A stretch of 64,000 nucleotides of DNA from Pigmentiphaga sp. NML080357 (lineage in GTDB: Bacteria > Pseudomonadota > Gammaproteobacteria > Burkholderiales > Burkholderiaceae_B), in NCBI RefSeq assembly GCF_002188465.1, contig NZ_NINW01000029.1:218913-282912 (forward strand), read 5' to 3'. The translations under genes were made by a program, and so were the position numbers. Under the pieces are notes generated by a model. The model searched no databases and was not told the origin of the DNA. It saw only the letters and a list, made by a program, of their open reading frames with translations. Every line of letters begins with the position of its first letter. Positions within the stretch are counted from its first letter, which is position 1. Shown piece by piece: positions 34,689-43,828 of this stretch.

Positions 34689-36221
34689 ATGCCTATTGTG
34701 TACAAGAGTGGCCTACTTCCTTTGGATGCGCCGGCTGGCAAGCCTCTAGTCCGAGCTCTCGTCGCCAGCATGCTGGTCTTCGGCGCCCTGGCGTCCGGGG
34801 CCGCCCATGCACAGAACGCCGCCATGATCGAGGCGGGCAACCAGGAGCTCCGCGACGACGTCCAATGGCTCGTGGATCGGGGCATCATCGGTTTTGTCTC
34901 TACTTCTACCTGGCCCATTCCTGTTTCGGTGCTCGAGACGGCTCTAGAAGCCCGCAAGAAGACCGGCCTTACGCGGGCGGACGTGCATGCCATTCTTGCA
35001 GTCAGGCGGTATCTGGATGATCAGAAGAACGCGCGGTATGGCTTGATTGCTCAGGTCAACACCGATTCGATACCTCAGTTGGGCTTTGCCAGCCAGAGTC
35101 GTGCGGCGGCTACGGGGGGGGCTTATATTCAGGGTGGAAATGACGTTGTGGCGGGAAAGCTACAAGTCAATGGGTTGTTGGATCCGATCACAAGCAAACA
35201 GTCGAAGGCTAACTTGGAAGGTAGTTATGTTTCGGCGCGGTTTCTTGGACAGGCCTTATATGTTGGCCAGCTTGCCCATTACTGGGGGCCGGGAGTCGAC
35301 GGCAGTCTGAATTGGGGCAATGCGGGCACAGCTATCCCTGGCATCGGTCTGCAGCGCGCCAAGCAAACCCAACCTGAAAGCAAATGGCTTTCATGGGTCG
35401 GCCCCTGGGGGTATGAAGTATTTTTGGGGCAGTTGCAGCATGACACGGCCGTACCTAGTGCGCGAGTAATTAATATGCGGGTGTTTGCACGACCCTTGCA
35501 AGGGTTGGAGCTTGGTGCTTCCCGGTTCATCGAGTGGGGAGGAAGGGGGCGAGATAATGGTTGGAGTTCGCTTTGGAATGCGCTGAAGGGAAATTCCAAT
35601 AACCCTGGAAATGACCCTAGCAATGAGTTATCTGGTTTTGATATTCGATATACCATAGGTTTAGCTGGGAACCCACTTACGTTGTATGGGCAGCTAGCGG
35701 GCGAGGATGAAGCTGGAGGGCTCCCGTCGCATTACTTAGCCCAGTTCGGCATACAATTTAAAAATACGGTTGGTTCTACGCGATTGCAATGGCATGCGGA
35801 AGCAGCCGATACCACTGCAAAAAGAATATTTGGACTAAGTGACGGGTTAACGGGAACAGCGTATAACCACGGAACTTATCGGAACGGGCTGTATCACGAC
35901 GGCTTGCCTATCGGCCATCCTATTGGAGGATCTGGTCGACTGCTAAGCGCCGGAATCGCTGTGACGCCTGATGATTTTCGTTATTTTTCGCGATACAGTT
36001 TTCGTATTATGCAAGCGCAAGTTAATGGCGCAAATCAGGACATTAATTTAGCTTTTCCGAAACAGGCTAAATGGTATGCTGCAGAATTGGCCTACAGTTG
36101 GCGACTTCGGCCGGCGACATTCCGAGCTGGCTTGGCCTTGTTAAGGCGTACATCTGGCGATATGGACAATAGCTTTAGCATCATGCTTTCTATGAATGTG
36201 CCTCTGGGCGGCGCTAGATAA
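34689..36221 (+). CDS. wzi: Capsule assembly Wzi-family outer-membrane protein
   Basis: A 510-residue protein with a signal peptide ending GAAHAQ at about residue 42. A downstream ATG at 34770 would give a shorter but still complete signal. The rest is rich in alternating beta-strand segments, with Wzi-type motifs such as YVGQLAHYWGPG and the C-terminal strand FSIMLSMNVPLGG. Wzi is an outer-membrane beta-barrel that holds group 1-type capsule at the cell surface. It heads the plus-strand operon. Base composition changes abruptly within the gene, near codon 115: the first part is G+C rich like the left flank, the rest much poorer, so the gene looks mosaic. Confidence 0.87.
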   Translation: MPIVYKSGLLPLDAPAGKPLVRALVASMLVFGALASGAAHAQNAAMIEAGNQELRDDVQWLVDRGIIGFVSTSTWPIPVSVLETALEARKKTGLTRADVHAILAVRRYLDDQKNARYGLIAQVNTDSIPQLGFASQSRAAATGGAYIQGGNDVVAGKLQVNGLLDPITSKQSKANLEGSYVSARFLGQALYVGQLAHYWGPGVDGSLNWGNAGTAIPGIGLQRAKQTQPESKWLSWVGPWGYEVFLGQLQHDTAVPSARVINMRVFARPLQGLELGASRFIEWGGRGRDNGWSSLWNALKGNSNNPGNDPSNELSGFDIRYTIGLAGNPLTLYGQLAGEDEAGGLPSHYLAQFGIQFKNTVGSTRLQWHAEAADTTAKRIFGLSDGLTGTAYNHGTYRNGLYHDGLPIGHPIGGSGRLLSAGIAVTPDDFRYFSRYSFRIMQAQVNGANQDINLAFPKQAKWYAAELAYSWRLRPATFRAGLALLRRTSGDMDNSFSIMLSMNVPLGGAR

Positions 36222-36271
36222 TTTAATTGCCGATACCACTGCAAGTTTATTAATTTTAATTCAGATTCATC

Positions 36272-36757
36272 ATGTTGTTAAAGTCACATTCGCCGGTTCT
36301 GCTTGTAATGTGCACCGGCAATGTCTGCCGCAGTCCGATGGCAGAAGCACTGCTAGTTCATTACGTGGCACACCTCGGTTTAGACGCTACCGTTATTTCG
36401 CGTGGCCTCGCAGCTCCGGTCGGGCGTCCGCCACATCCGCATGCCGTTGCAGTTGCGCAGGCGCACGGGGTCCCCTTACATCCCGAAAAACGCGCGGTGG
36501 CAGTCAGCAGTGCTGAGATGGCACTAGCAGCGGTTGTTTTTGTAATGGATGGTAGTCACCGACGAGAAGTTCAGGAGCGTTTTCCTACGGCTAGCGGCAA
36601 AACCTTTCTATTGGGACAATGGCAAGGAGAGGATATTGCCGATCCGATTAATGAACCACTTCCTGCCTTTGAGCGGGCATGGCAGCAGTGCGAGAAGGGT
36701 GCTCAAGAGTGGGTAAAGAGGTTGCACGAAGCCGGCATGTTGAGAGCAGCTGCTTAA
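36272..36757 (+). CDS. wzb: Low-molecular-weight protein-tyrosine phosphatase (Wzb-like)
   Basis: A 161-residue phosphatase with the P-loop CTGNVCRS (Cys14, Arg20) and the general-acid Asp near residue 124 in DIADPINEP. In Wzy-dependent capsule systems Wzb dephosphorylates the C-terminal tyrosines of Wzc, allowing cycling that controls polymer length. Its place between wzi and wza supports this role. Confidence 0.9.
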   Translation: MLLKSHSPVLLVMCTGNVCRSPMAEALLVHYVAHLGLDATVISRGLAAPVGRPPHPHAVAVAQAHGVPLHPEKRAVAVSSAEMALAAVVFVMDGSHRREVQERFPTASGKTFLLGQWQGEDIADPINEPLPAFERAWQQCEKGAQEWVKRLHEAGMLRAAA

Positions 36758-36807
36758 GGCTGAGGTAGTGCTCAATTGGAAAAAAAACGACAGGAGTTTC
36801 CGACTTT

Positions 36808-37956
36808 ATGAAGCCGCTTCTTCCACTATCAATCTGTGCCGTGCGAGTTTGGGTTGGCTTGTTTAGTGTAACTGCGATGGCCGGGTGCTCCCTAGTTCCT
36901 GGGCAGTACCTGGGGGTTACCCCCAAAGTTAACGAAACTGATCAACCTTACGTCTACGACTCAAGTGATACAGAGGCTGTCGAGGATAGGGCGGATATTT
37001 ATGCAATTACTCCCGCTGTTATTGCTCAACAAATACGTGAACGCGAGTTGGCCGAAGCGAAGTTATTGAGTTTGCGGGCGGGGGCAACAGCAGACTCTTC
37101 GACACCGTACACATACACGGTGGCACCTCAAGACATACTTCGAGTCACAGTATGGAATCATCCGGAGCTTAATAATCCCTCCGGAGTGCTGAATGATTTG
37201 CAAGGGCGCGTAATTAATAACGACGGCTACTTCTTTTACCCTTATGCAGGTCAGGTCAAGGCGGCTGGTCGGACTGTGCGCGAAATTCGCGACGAACTTG
37301 CCAAGAAGCTCTCGGCCGTTCTGGTTGAGCCGCAAGTTGATGTTTCAGTCTTAACTTATCGGGGTAAACGCGCCTTTGTAATGGGACAAGTGGAGAAACC
37401 CGGTGTAGTGCCCATTACAGACGTTCCGCTCACCATTACCGATTTGATTGGCCAAGGAGGTGGGTTAAAACCTGAAGCCGATCTCCGCAGCGCTACTTTA
37501 ATGAGGGACGGAAAGTCGACTCCTGTCGATCTCTACGCGTTGTACTATCAGGGCGATATCTCTCAAAATTTACGCCTTCAGCCTGGCGATATTCTAACCG
37601 TTCCCGAAAATCGATATAACAAGGTTTTCGTGTTGGGCGAAGTTACTAAACCTCAATCACTGGTAATGCCTCGTGGTCGCCTCAGTCTCGCAGAAGCGGT
37701 TTCCGACTCGGGAGGTTTTAATCCCCTCAGCGCTAATGCGGGTCAGCTATATGTGATACGTTCGGGCGCAAACGGGAGGCCTCAAATTTGGCACTTGAAC
37801 GCCGCTGCTCCCGATGCCCTCGTGTTAGCTGATCGTTTCGATTTGCAATCTCGAGACATAGTTTACGTTGATCCCGCTGGAGTAGCACGCTTCGGTCGCG
37901 TGGTGAACAATATTATTCCGTCGGCGACGGTAATTCGCGCTACGGTGCAGAACTAA
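36808..37956 (+). CDS. wza: Polysaccharide export outer-membrane lipoprotein Wza
   Basis: A 382-residue protein with a lipoprotein signal (AMAGC, Cys27). The polysaccharide-export domain (YTVAPQDILRVTVWNHPELN, about residues 102-195) is followed by SLBB domains (GQVEKPGVVPITDVPLTITD and GEVTKPQSLVMPRGRLSLAE). Wza forms the octameric outer-membrane channel for the polymer. AGGAG lies about a dozen bases before the start. Lower G+C than the housekeeping flank. Confidence 0.95.
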   Translation: MKPLLPLSICAVRVWVGLFSVTAMAGCSLVPGQYLGVTPKVNETDQPYVYDSSDTEAVEDRADIYAITPAVIAQQIRERELAEAKLLSLRAGATADSSTPYTYTVAPQDILRVTVWNHPELNNPSGVLNDLQGRVINNDGYFFYPYAGQVKAAGRTVREIRDELAKKLSAVLVEPQVDVSVLTYRGKRAFVMGQVEKPGVVPITDVPLTITDLIGQGGGLKPEADLRSATLMRDGKSTPVDLYALYYQGDISQNLRLQPGDILTVPENRYNKVFVLGEVTKPQSLVMPRGRLSLAEAVSDSGGFNPLSANAGQLYVIRSGANGRPQIWHLNAAAPDALVLADRFDLQSRDIVYVDPAGVARFGRVVNNIIPSATVIRATVQN

Positions 37957-37970
37957 AAAATGGTCCTACT

Positions 37971-40220
37971 ATGACGGTGATGAATAATCCGATAATGCGA
38001 GATAGTGATTCGATTGAATCGGATCGAATTAACCTCTCCGATTTGATCGATACATGCTTGCAGCATATATGGCTTATTCTGGCGTTTTTTGTTATTGCCT
38101 TAGGAATTGGCATTGCTTACGCGATTCTAGCCACACCAATTTACCAAGCTGATGCTCTCATCCAAGTAGAGGACAAAAAACCTAGTGCGCTTCTGGGAGG
38201 CCTTGAGGATATTGCGAGTGCGCTAGGGACTAGCTCCAATCCGGTTAGTGGTGAAGTCGAAATTCTCAGGTCGAGAGAAGTAATTACGAAAGCTATTGCT
38301 GCGACTCGTGCCGATATAAAGGTAGAGCCAAAGCGCTTTCCCTTTATCGGTGCTTGGTGGGCTCGCCGTCATGAAGGTACTGGAGTTTCAGCGCCAGTTC
38401 TAGGGTTCGATAGCTATGCGTGGGGCGGTGAAAGATTAGTATTGGAAGAGTTCGCAATTCCCGAAACTAGCTATGGTACGGTTTTTACGGTCCGAGCCAC
38501 GGAAGCTGGATATGAAGTTGAAGATGAAGATGGCAATTTGTTAGGATCGGGGCCTGCGAATAAAAAACTCGATTTTGAGATTGGGGGAAAGGCGGCTAGC
38601 GTTCAAATAAAAAATATTGAGGCTCGCCCTGGTACTGAATTTCGAGTCATTCGCAAAGCTTTAGTTGATGTTTATCGAGATATTCTTCAAGACCTTACTG
38701 TAGGCGAGGTTGGAAAGCAAAGCAGCGTAATCAGAGTTAGCTACACTAATGAAGACGTCGATTTTGCGCGAAATTTAGTTAATGCCCTTGCACGGGCCTA
38801 TCTCACCCAAAATGTTGAGCGACGTAGCGCGGAAGCGGACCAGAGCCTACGGTTCCTGGAGCAACAATTACCTGAAATCAAACAGAGTGTAATTCGTGCT
38901 GAAGATGCTCTTAATGCATTTCGCACTAAAACCAATACGATTAACGTTGAAAAGTCGACAGATACACTACTGCAGCAGGCAGTGGAAGCAGAAAAAGAAC
39001 GGATGCAACTTCAATTAAAGCGAGATGAGTTGCGTCAGCGGTATCGACCCGAGCATCCTGAGCTAAAGGCTATTGAGGCACAACTTTCGGCTATAAATCG
39101 GGAGAGTTCCTCTATTGACGATCAGGTCAACCGTCTGCCGGCTGCACAGCGTGATCTTCTAAGGTTACAGAGGGATGCCGAGGTCAGCAATGAGCTCTAT
39201 GTTGCTCTGCTGAATAATGCGCAGCAATTGAAGGTGGCTAAAGCTGGAACTGTCGGAAATGTACGCATCATAGACTTTGCTGTGCGCGACACCAAGCCTG
39301 TAGCGCCAAAGAAAGCCTTGGTAGTTGCCGTGGCGGCGATGCTAGGCCTATTGCTCGGTGGAATAGCCGCATTTGTTGTTCATATGCTGAGACCTACCGT
39401 CCGTGAGGTTTCAGAAGTGGAACGGGCGACAGGGCTTGTCTCATTCGCAAGTATCCCCGAAAGTTTGTCCCAGGAAAAACTCGACTCAAGTAAGCGCGAT
39501 GATCGCGGTCGTCAAGCAGTTATTGCCGGTCGTAGCCAATTGTTAGCCGTTCTTCAACCAGACGACCCGGCGATTGAAAGTCTTCGTTCGTTAAGAACTG
39601 GTCTTTCATTTGCAACACTGGGCGCTAGCAACAAGAATATCGTGATTACCGGGGCTACATCTGCGTTAGGGAAGAGCTTTGTCTCTGCAAACCTCAGCGC
39701 ACTTTTAGCCTCAGCAGGTAAACGTGTACTGTTAATCGAAACTGATATGCGCCGCCCGCAATTGGGAACGTATTTTGGCTATGAGTCGCGGCCCGGTTTA
39801 TCTAATTTTTTGGCTGGCCAAAATACGCTTGATCAAGTTCTATTAAAAGACGCGGCGTTAGTGAATGGATTGGACGTCCTACCGTCCGGCCAAACTCCGC
39901 CTAATCCGGGAGAGTTGTTGTTGACAGATAGGTTTGCACAACTCCTTGAGCAAATTCAGCCGATGTACGACCATATTTTATTGGATTCAGCCCCTATTCT
40001 TCCGGTAGGCGATACGCTTGCCGTAGCTCGCCACGCTGCAACGGTATTTTTAGTCGTTCGGTCTGAAGTAAGTACGGTTGCGGAAATTAAGGATGCCATC
40101 CGCAAACTAGAGTCTGCTGGTGGGCATGTCAAAGGTATTATCTTTAACGGAATTAAACGCCGTCGTGTCGGATACGGATATGCGTATCGTTACTACTACG
40201 GGTATGGTGGTAAAGCTTGA
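37971..40220 (+). CDS. wzc: Polysaccharide co-polymerase and tyrosine autokinase Wzc
   Basis: A 749-residue protein with two membrane segments (about 30-50 and 450-470) around a periplasmic coiled-coil Wzz domain, followed by a cytoplasmic BY-kinase domain. Walker A is GATSALGKSFV (about residue 560), Walker A' is VLLIETDMRRP, and Walker B is DHILLDSAP. The tail VGYGYAYRYYYGYGGKA holds seven tyrosines for autophosphorylation. Wzc controls chain length and joins with Wza for export. It starts 14 bases after wza. Confidence 0.95.
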   Translation: MTVMNNPIMRDSDSIESDRINLSDLIDTCLQHIWLILAFFVIALGIGIAYAILATPIYQADALIQVEDKKPSALLGGLEDIASALGTSSNPVSGEVEILRSREVITKAIAATRADIKVEPKRFPFIGAWWARRHEGTGVSAPVLGFDSYAWGGERLVLEEFAIPETSYGTVFTVRATEAGYEVEDEDGNLLGSGPANKKLDFEIGGKAASVQIKNIEARPGTEFRVIRKALVDVYRDILQDLTVGEVGKQSSVIRVSYTNEDVDFARNLVNALARAYLTQNVERRSAEADQSLRFLEQQLPEIKQSVIRAEDALNAFRTKTNTINVEKSTDTLLQQAVEAEKERMQLQLKRDELRQRYRPEHPELKAIEAQLSAINRESSSIDDQVNRLPAAQRDLLRLQRDAEVSNELYVALLNNAQQLKVAKAGTVGNVRIIDFAVRDTKPVAPKKALVVAVAAMLGLLLGGIAAFVVHMLRPTVREVSEVERATGLVSFASIPESLSQEKLDSSKRDDRGRQAVIAGRSQLLAVLQPDDPAIESLRSLRTGLSFATLGASNKNIVITGATSALGKSFVSANLSALLASAGKRVLLIETDMRRPQLGTYFGYESRPGLSNFLAGQNTLDQVLLKDAALVNGLDVLPSGQTPPNPGELLLTDRFAQLLEQIQPMYDHILLDSAPILPVGDTLAVARHAATVFLVVRSEVSTVAEIKDAIRKLESAGGHVKGIIFNGIKRRRVGYGYAYRYYYGYGGKA

Positions 40221-40406
40221 TTCGATAGTGATTTCGTGTCAGATGCTGGGAATTACCAACAAAGAGAATTTGAAGTCTGAAGCATAGATTGTAAGTTCTC
40301 AAAAGTAGAAAATTGGTGTTGAGATTCTCCTAATGCCATTGCTGTAAACGTCTCAAGATCTTTATATCCAGAAGATTTTCGTAGATATATTGGCTGCTAG
40401 CTTTAG

Positions 40407-41570
40407 ATGATTTATATTCGTTTCGCCGGAATTTCTATGCTTGCATTTTTCCTTATGAGCGGAAATTTGCTTGCTATTCCCGGCTTGGCGTTACCAACTC
40501 AATCTCAGTGGGTGGTAGCGATTTTGGCGGCCATGTTTGCAATGATGCCAATTTTATTGGTTCGCGCCTCTTATGAGATATTTTGGGCGTTGGCGGCTAC
40601 AGCAGCTTTTGGCTTTTTCATTTATACCGCTCCTGCAGTACCTATCTCTACAGCCTACAGTTCTATTAAAGCAAATAAAGTACTAATAATTTTTGCATTT
40701 TGTGTCTTACTTCCTATCATTCTTATTCGCTCAGAACGACACCTCCGTTTTTTCTTTCGAATCTATATATTTATTAGCCTTGTCGTGGTGGCCGCTGCGG
40801 CTACACAGCTTGGTAGTCTAAGTCAAGAGAGATTAATTCTCGGGGACGACGGAAACCCAATATGGTTAGCTCGCGCTGCGGGTTTTGTGGTCGTGTATTT
40901 CACACTTCTTTACATTAATAAGAAGGTTCCTTTTTGGCTAACCGCAGCATGTGGCGGTATTTCACTGCTCGTTGTATTCGCTACAGGGTCGCGAGGACCA
41001 TTTTTAGCGCTTCTTATTGCCCTGGTCTTATCAATTTTAGGGCGAAGACGTGGGGGCTATCTATTTAATGGAAGGCTATTATTAATTGGCGGAGCCTTGG
41101 GGCTTGCCGCGCTAGGGACTGCCTTGTTCGCCTCCGAATGGGTTGATAGAGTGTGGAGTTTGGAGGACAGTGGGCGCCTAGGCTTATATCAACTTGCGTT
41201 GGAAGCGATATTTGCCGAACCCTCAGGTATAGGGGTTGGTGGGTTTAGTACTCTCGGGTATTTTGATTACCCACATAATCTCATCCTGGAAACTGTGGTT
41301 GAGCTTGGCTGGCTAGCAGGTGGAGTAGCGGTAATTGGATTGGTTTATTGCTGGAAAAGGTTGGTGAGAATAAAGTTCATATCTATTGAGACGCAAATTC
41401 TCTATGCGCTGTTCATATATGCGTTTGTGAATTCAATGTTTAGCGGCGATATGGCAAGCGCAAAGGAGCTTTATCTGACTGCAGCGCTGGGTTTCGTCCT
41501 ATCGAGAAGACAAACAGCACTTAGCGAGATGTGGGGTCCACGAAAAACCCATCTTAACAAGATTGCTTGA
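40407..41570 (+). CDS. wzy: Wzy-type polysaccharide polymerase / O-antigen ligase-fold protein
   Basis: A 387-residue integral membrane protein with about 10-12 hydrophobic segments and the Wzy_C/WaaL signature loop YPHNLILETVVELGWLAGG near residue 290. An Arg-rich ATGSRGPFLAL segment precedes it. It could be the polymerase of this locus or an O-antigen ligase; the two share a fold. Its place right after wzc favours a polymerase. A 186-base stretch before it (40221-40406) holds nothing recognisable. Confidence 0.8.
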   Translation: MIYIRFAGISMLAFFLMSGNLLAIPGLALPTQSQWVVAILAAMFAMMPILLVRASYEIFWALAATAAFGFFIYTAPAVPISTAYSSIKANKVLIIFAFCVLLPIILIRSERHLRFFFRIYIFISLVVVAAAATQLGSLSQERLILGDDGNPIWLARAAGFVVVYFTLLYINKKVPFWLTAACGGISLLVVFATGSRGPFLALLIALVLSILGRRRGGYLFNGRLLLIGGALGLAALGTALFASEWVDRVWSLEDSGRLGLYQLALEAIFAEPSGIGVGGFSTLGYFDYPHNLILETVVELGWLAGGVAVIGLVYCWKRLVRIKFISIETQILYALFIYAFVNSMFSGDMASAKELYLTAALGFVLSRRQTALSEMWGPRKTHLNKIA

Positions 41571-41589
41571 GTTAAAGAAAGGTGTACTG

Positions 41590-42489
41590 ATGATACGATT
41601 TTTTCAAGGTTTGGTAATATCTTATTTAATCGTAGTCATGCCCGCTTTGGCTTCAGATGCGCGAATAACCTCATGGGGATTAAGTGTCTCGGAAAGTGCT
41701 GCGCCATATGTCGGTGGCTTGAGATATACTTGCGCGGAAGCCCCAGAAGTCTGCATAAAGAAATTTGAAATTAAGCCGTCTATCAAAGCAATAGCAATAT
41801 CGTTTACTGATTATCGATCCGCGGAGAAAAATCTAGACAATGCGGCCGAATATGCGGAGATTGCGTCTCGCTTCCCCGTTTTAAAGGAAGTAGGAATTGA
41901 CGATTTTCTCGCTTTTATTACTAAAGTGCCTGTATCGAATCGCGCAGCCTATTTGACAGAGCTGGTCAATAAAGCAAAAAGCAATAACTCGGGACTACTA
42001 TTTGGGTTAACGATTTACGAGGATCAAATTAACCGACTGGAGAAAGAGTCGGCAATTTTGCCAAATGAGGTTCGAGGAAAAATTGATCGAATCGCATTTT
42101 ACCTCCACCACCGGGCTAATTATAAAACCTATACAAATTACCTAAATAGGTTAAGGAAGCTTTTTCCAAATGCGAAGATCTATGCCGGTGTTTATCACTA
42201 TGATCGTGTCGATTACCTTAGATGCTCTCAATCGGAAAGACGAAATTGCTCCGATAACGAAGAGCTCGAACTTTTTCGGGAAGCTCTAGATCTTCAAATG
42301 GATTTGTTTAAGACGGGACAGGTAGATGGACTAGAGTTTTATCCGGGGTTCTTCGGTAAGGAAAATTCGTGGTATGCCTGGTCGAGACCCCGCATTTGCT
42401 CGTCGGCTCGTCGTGAGAAGTGCGTGGAGAACAGCAAAGTGATGGGGCAGGAAGTCTTGCAAAAGCTCCAGCAAAATAACGCCAAATAG
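41590..42489 (+). CDS. Secreted protein of unknown function, possible TIM-barrel glycan enzyme
   Basis: The ATG at 41590 follows AGAAAGG and gives 299 residues. A signal peptide (about 1-23, ending PALA) predicts export. I do not recognise the family. The mature part alternates helices with strand-like hydrophobic stretches in barrel order (KAIAISFTDY, KEVGIDDFLAF, LLFGLTIYEDQ, DRIAFYLHHR, AKIYAGVYHYDR, VDGLEFYPGFFG). Several end in acidic or aromatic residues, as in glycoside hydrolases and related enzymes. Six Cys could form disulfides. As last gene of the export operon it may trim or modify the polymer outside the cytoplasm; this is inference. Confidence 0.6.
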   Translation: MIRFFQGLVISYLIVVMPALASDARITSWGLSVSESAAPYVGGLRYTCAEAPEVCIKKFEIKPSIKAIAISFTDYRSAEKNLDNAAEYAEIASRFPVLKEVGIDDFLAFITKVPVSNRAAYLTELVNKAKSNNSGLLFGLTIYEDQINRLEKESAILPNEVRGKIDRIAFYLHHRANYKTYTNYLNRLRKLFPNAKIYAGVYHYDRVDYLRCSQSERRNCSDNEELELFREALDLQMDLFKTGQVDGLEFYPGFFGKENSWYAWSRPRICSSARREKCVENSKVMGQEVLQKLQQNNAK

Positions 42490-42625
42490 AAGCTGACGAT
42501 ATAGGTATTTTCATCTTTAGCCTGAATGGTGTTTCTTCTGAACTTAGTTTTGCAAAAGTTTGGTAATCCCCCCGCAAAAGCGATGCAGTCAGAAGTAGAA
42601 TTTTCTCATTGAGGAGTTCTACAGA

Positions 42626-42892
42626 ATGAAGAAGTCGAGGTTCACGGACAGCCAGATCATCGAGGCGCTCAAGCGAGTGGAGGCGGGTCTGGCGGTGCCC
42701 GAGCTTTGCCGGGAACTGGGCATCAGCACGGCCACGTTCTACAAGTGGCGCTCCAAGTACGGCGGCATGGACGTGTCGCTGATGGCGCGCATGAAGGAGC
42801 TGGAGGCCGAGAACGCCCGGCTGCGCAAGATGTACGTCGAGGAGAAGCTCAAGGCGGAACTGCGCGCGGAGGCCCTCGAAAAAAAGTGGTGA
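42626..42892 (+). CDS. IS3-family OrfA
   Basis: An 88-residue protein with the HTH_Tnp_1-type helix-turn-helix ([17 protein letters not shown], then [20 protein letters not shown]) and a C-terminal leucine-zipper helix ([20 protein letters not shown]). It ends LEKKW, as IS407-group OrfA proteins do. Its last codons contain the slippery heptamer A AAA AAG at 42880-42886, just before the TGA, from which a -1 shift leads into OrfB. Confidence 0.92.
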   Translation: MKKSRFTDSQIIEALKRVEAGLAVPELCRELGISTATFYKWRSKYGGMDVSLMARMKELEAENARLRKMYVEEKLKAELRAEALEKKW

Positions 42893-43713
42893 GGCCATCT
42901 TGCCGACGCGAGATGGCCCAGACGATGGTGCGCGAGCAAGGGATCTCGGTGCGCCTGGCGTGCGAGGTGATGTGTATCAGCCAGACCTGCTATCGATATG
43001 TTGCCAAGACGCACGCCGAGAACGAGGAGATCGCCAACTGGCTGCTGCGCCTGACAGACAATCACCGCACCTGGGGGTTTGGCCTGTGCTTTTTGTACCT
43101 GCGCAACGTCCGGGGCTTTGGCTGGAACCACAAGCGCGTGTACCGGATCTACCGCGAGCTCGAACTGAACCTGCGCATCAGGCCGCGCAAGCGGCTGGTT
43201 CGGCAGGCACCGGAGCCCTTGAGCGTGCCCACCGGCGTCAACCAGGTATGGTCGATGGACTTCATGCAGGACCAGCTCGCCGACGGGCGCAGCATCCGGG
43301 TGCTGAACGTGATCGACGACTTCAACCGCGAGGCGCTGGGTATCGAGGTCGACTTCTCATTGCCATCGGCGCGCGTGATCCGCACACTCAAACAGATCAT
43401 CGGCTGGCGCGGCAAGCCGTCTGCCATCCGTTGCGACAACGGTCCGGAGTACCTGAGCGCAGCCATCGTGCAGTGGGCAAAAACGTGGGGCATCAAGCTT
43501 GAATACATTCAACCTGGCAAGCCGCAGCAGAACGCCTACGTCGAGCGGTTCAACAGGACAGCCCGCTATGAGTGGCTCTCCCAGTATCACTGGGACGACC
43601 TGGAGCACGTTCAACAGGCTGCCACCCAGTGGATGTGGTCCTACAATCACGAACGCCCAAACATGGCATTGGGCGGCATCACCCCAAAACAGCGGCTGGC
43701 CATGGCCGCATAG
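42880..43713 (+). CDS. IS3-family OrfB transposase (made as OrfAB by -1 frameshift)
   Basis: This frame is one base back from OrfA and joins it at the A AAA AAG site, giving a fused OrfAB of about 362 residues; an internal ATG at 42913 could give OrfB alone. The integrase core has its DDE residues in [21 protein letters not shown] and [15 protein letters not shown], followed by [15 protein letters not shown]. All three acidic residues are kept, so the transposase looks active. Confidence 0.92.
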   Translation, partial: KKVVRPSCRREMAQTMVREQGISVRLACEVMCISQTCYRYVAKTHAENEEIANWLLRLTDNHRTWGFGLCFLYLRNVRGFGWNHKRVYRIYRELELNLRIRPRKRLVRQAPEPLSVPTGVNQVWSMDFMQDQLADGRSIRVLNVIDDFNREALGIEVDFSLPSARVIRTLKQIIGWRGKPSAIRCDNGPEYLSAAIVQWAKTWGIKLEYIQPGKPQQNAYVERFNRTARYEWLSQYHWDDLEHVQQAATQWMWSYNHERPNMALGGITPKQRLAMAA

Positions 43714-43773
43714 CGTGTCTACTTCTGACAATCGCTTAAAACGGGGGGATTACCATTTTGCCATATTTATTAA

Positions 43774-43790
43774 GCCGATCGTCGGTCGGC
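43774..43790 (-). terminator. Possible terminator after hisF
   Basis: On the minus strand GCCGA and TCGGC pair around seven bases, followed by TTAATAAATA. It lies about 40 bases past the stop of the last gene of the minus-strand polysaccharide operon. Confidence 0.4.
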
Positions 43791-43828
43791 ATCGAGCTGA
43801 AGATGCATCCGTCCGATCCGGTAGTGTT

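Larger units (their letters stand above)
42561..43755 (+). mobile_element. IS3-family insertion sequence (IS407-like), apparently complete
   Basis: The 1195-bp element has ends that are inverted repeats: left 42561-42599 and right 43718-43755. The outer TGGTAATCCCCCCG is identical, and an inner GTCAGAAGTAGA is shared. Two overlapping frames encode OrfA and the DDE transposase OrfB. No matching 3-5 bp target duplication is visible at the flanks. It is much richer in G+C than its surroundings. Confidence 0.88.
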
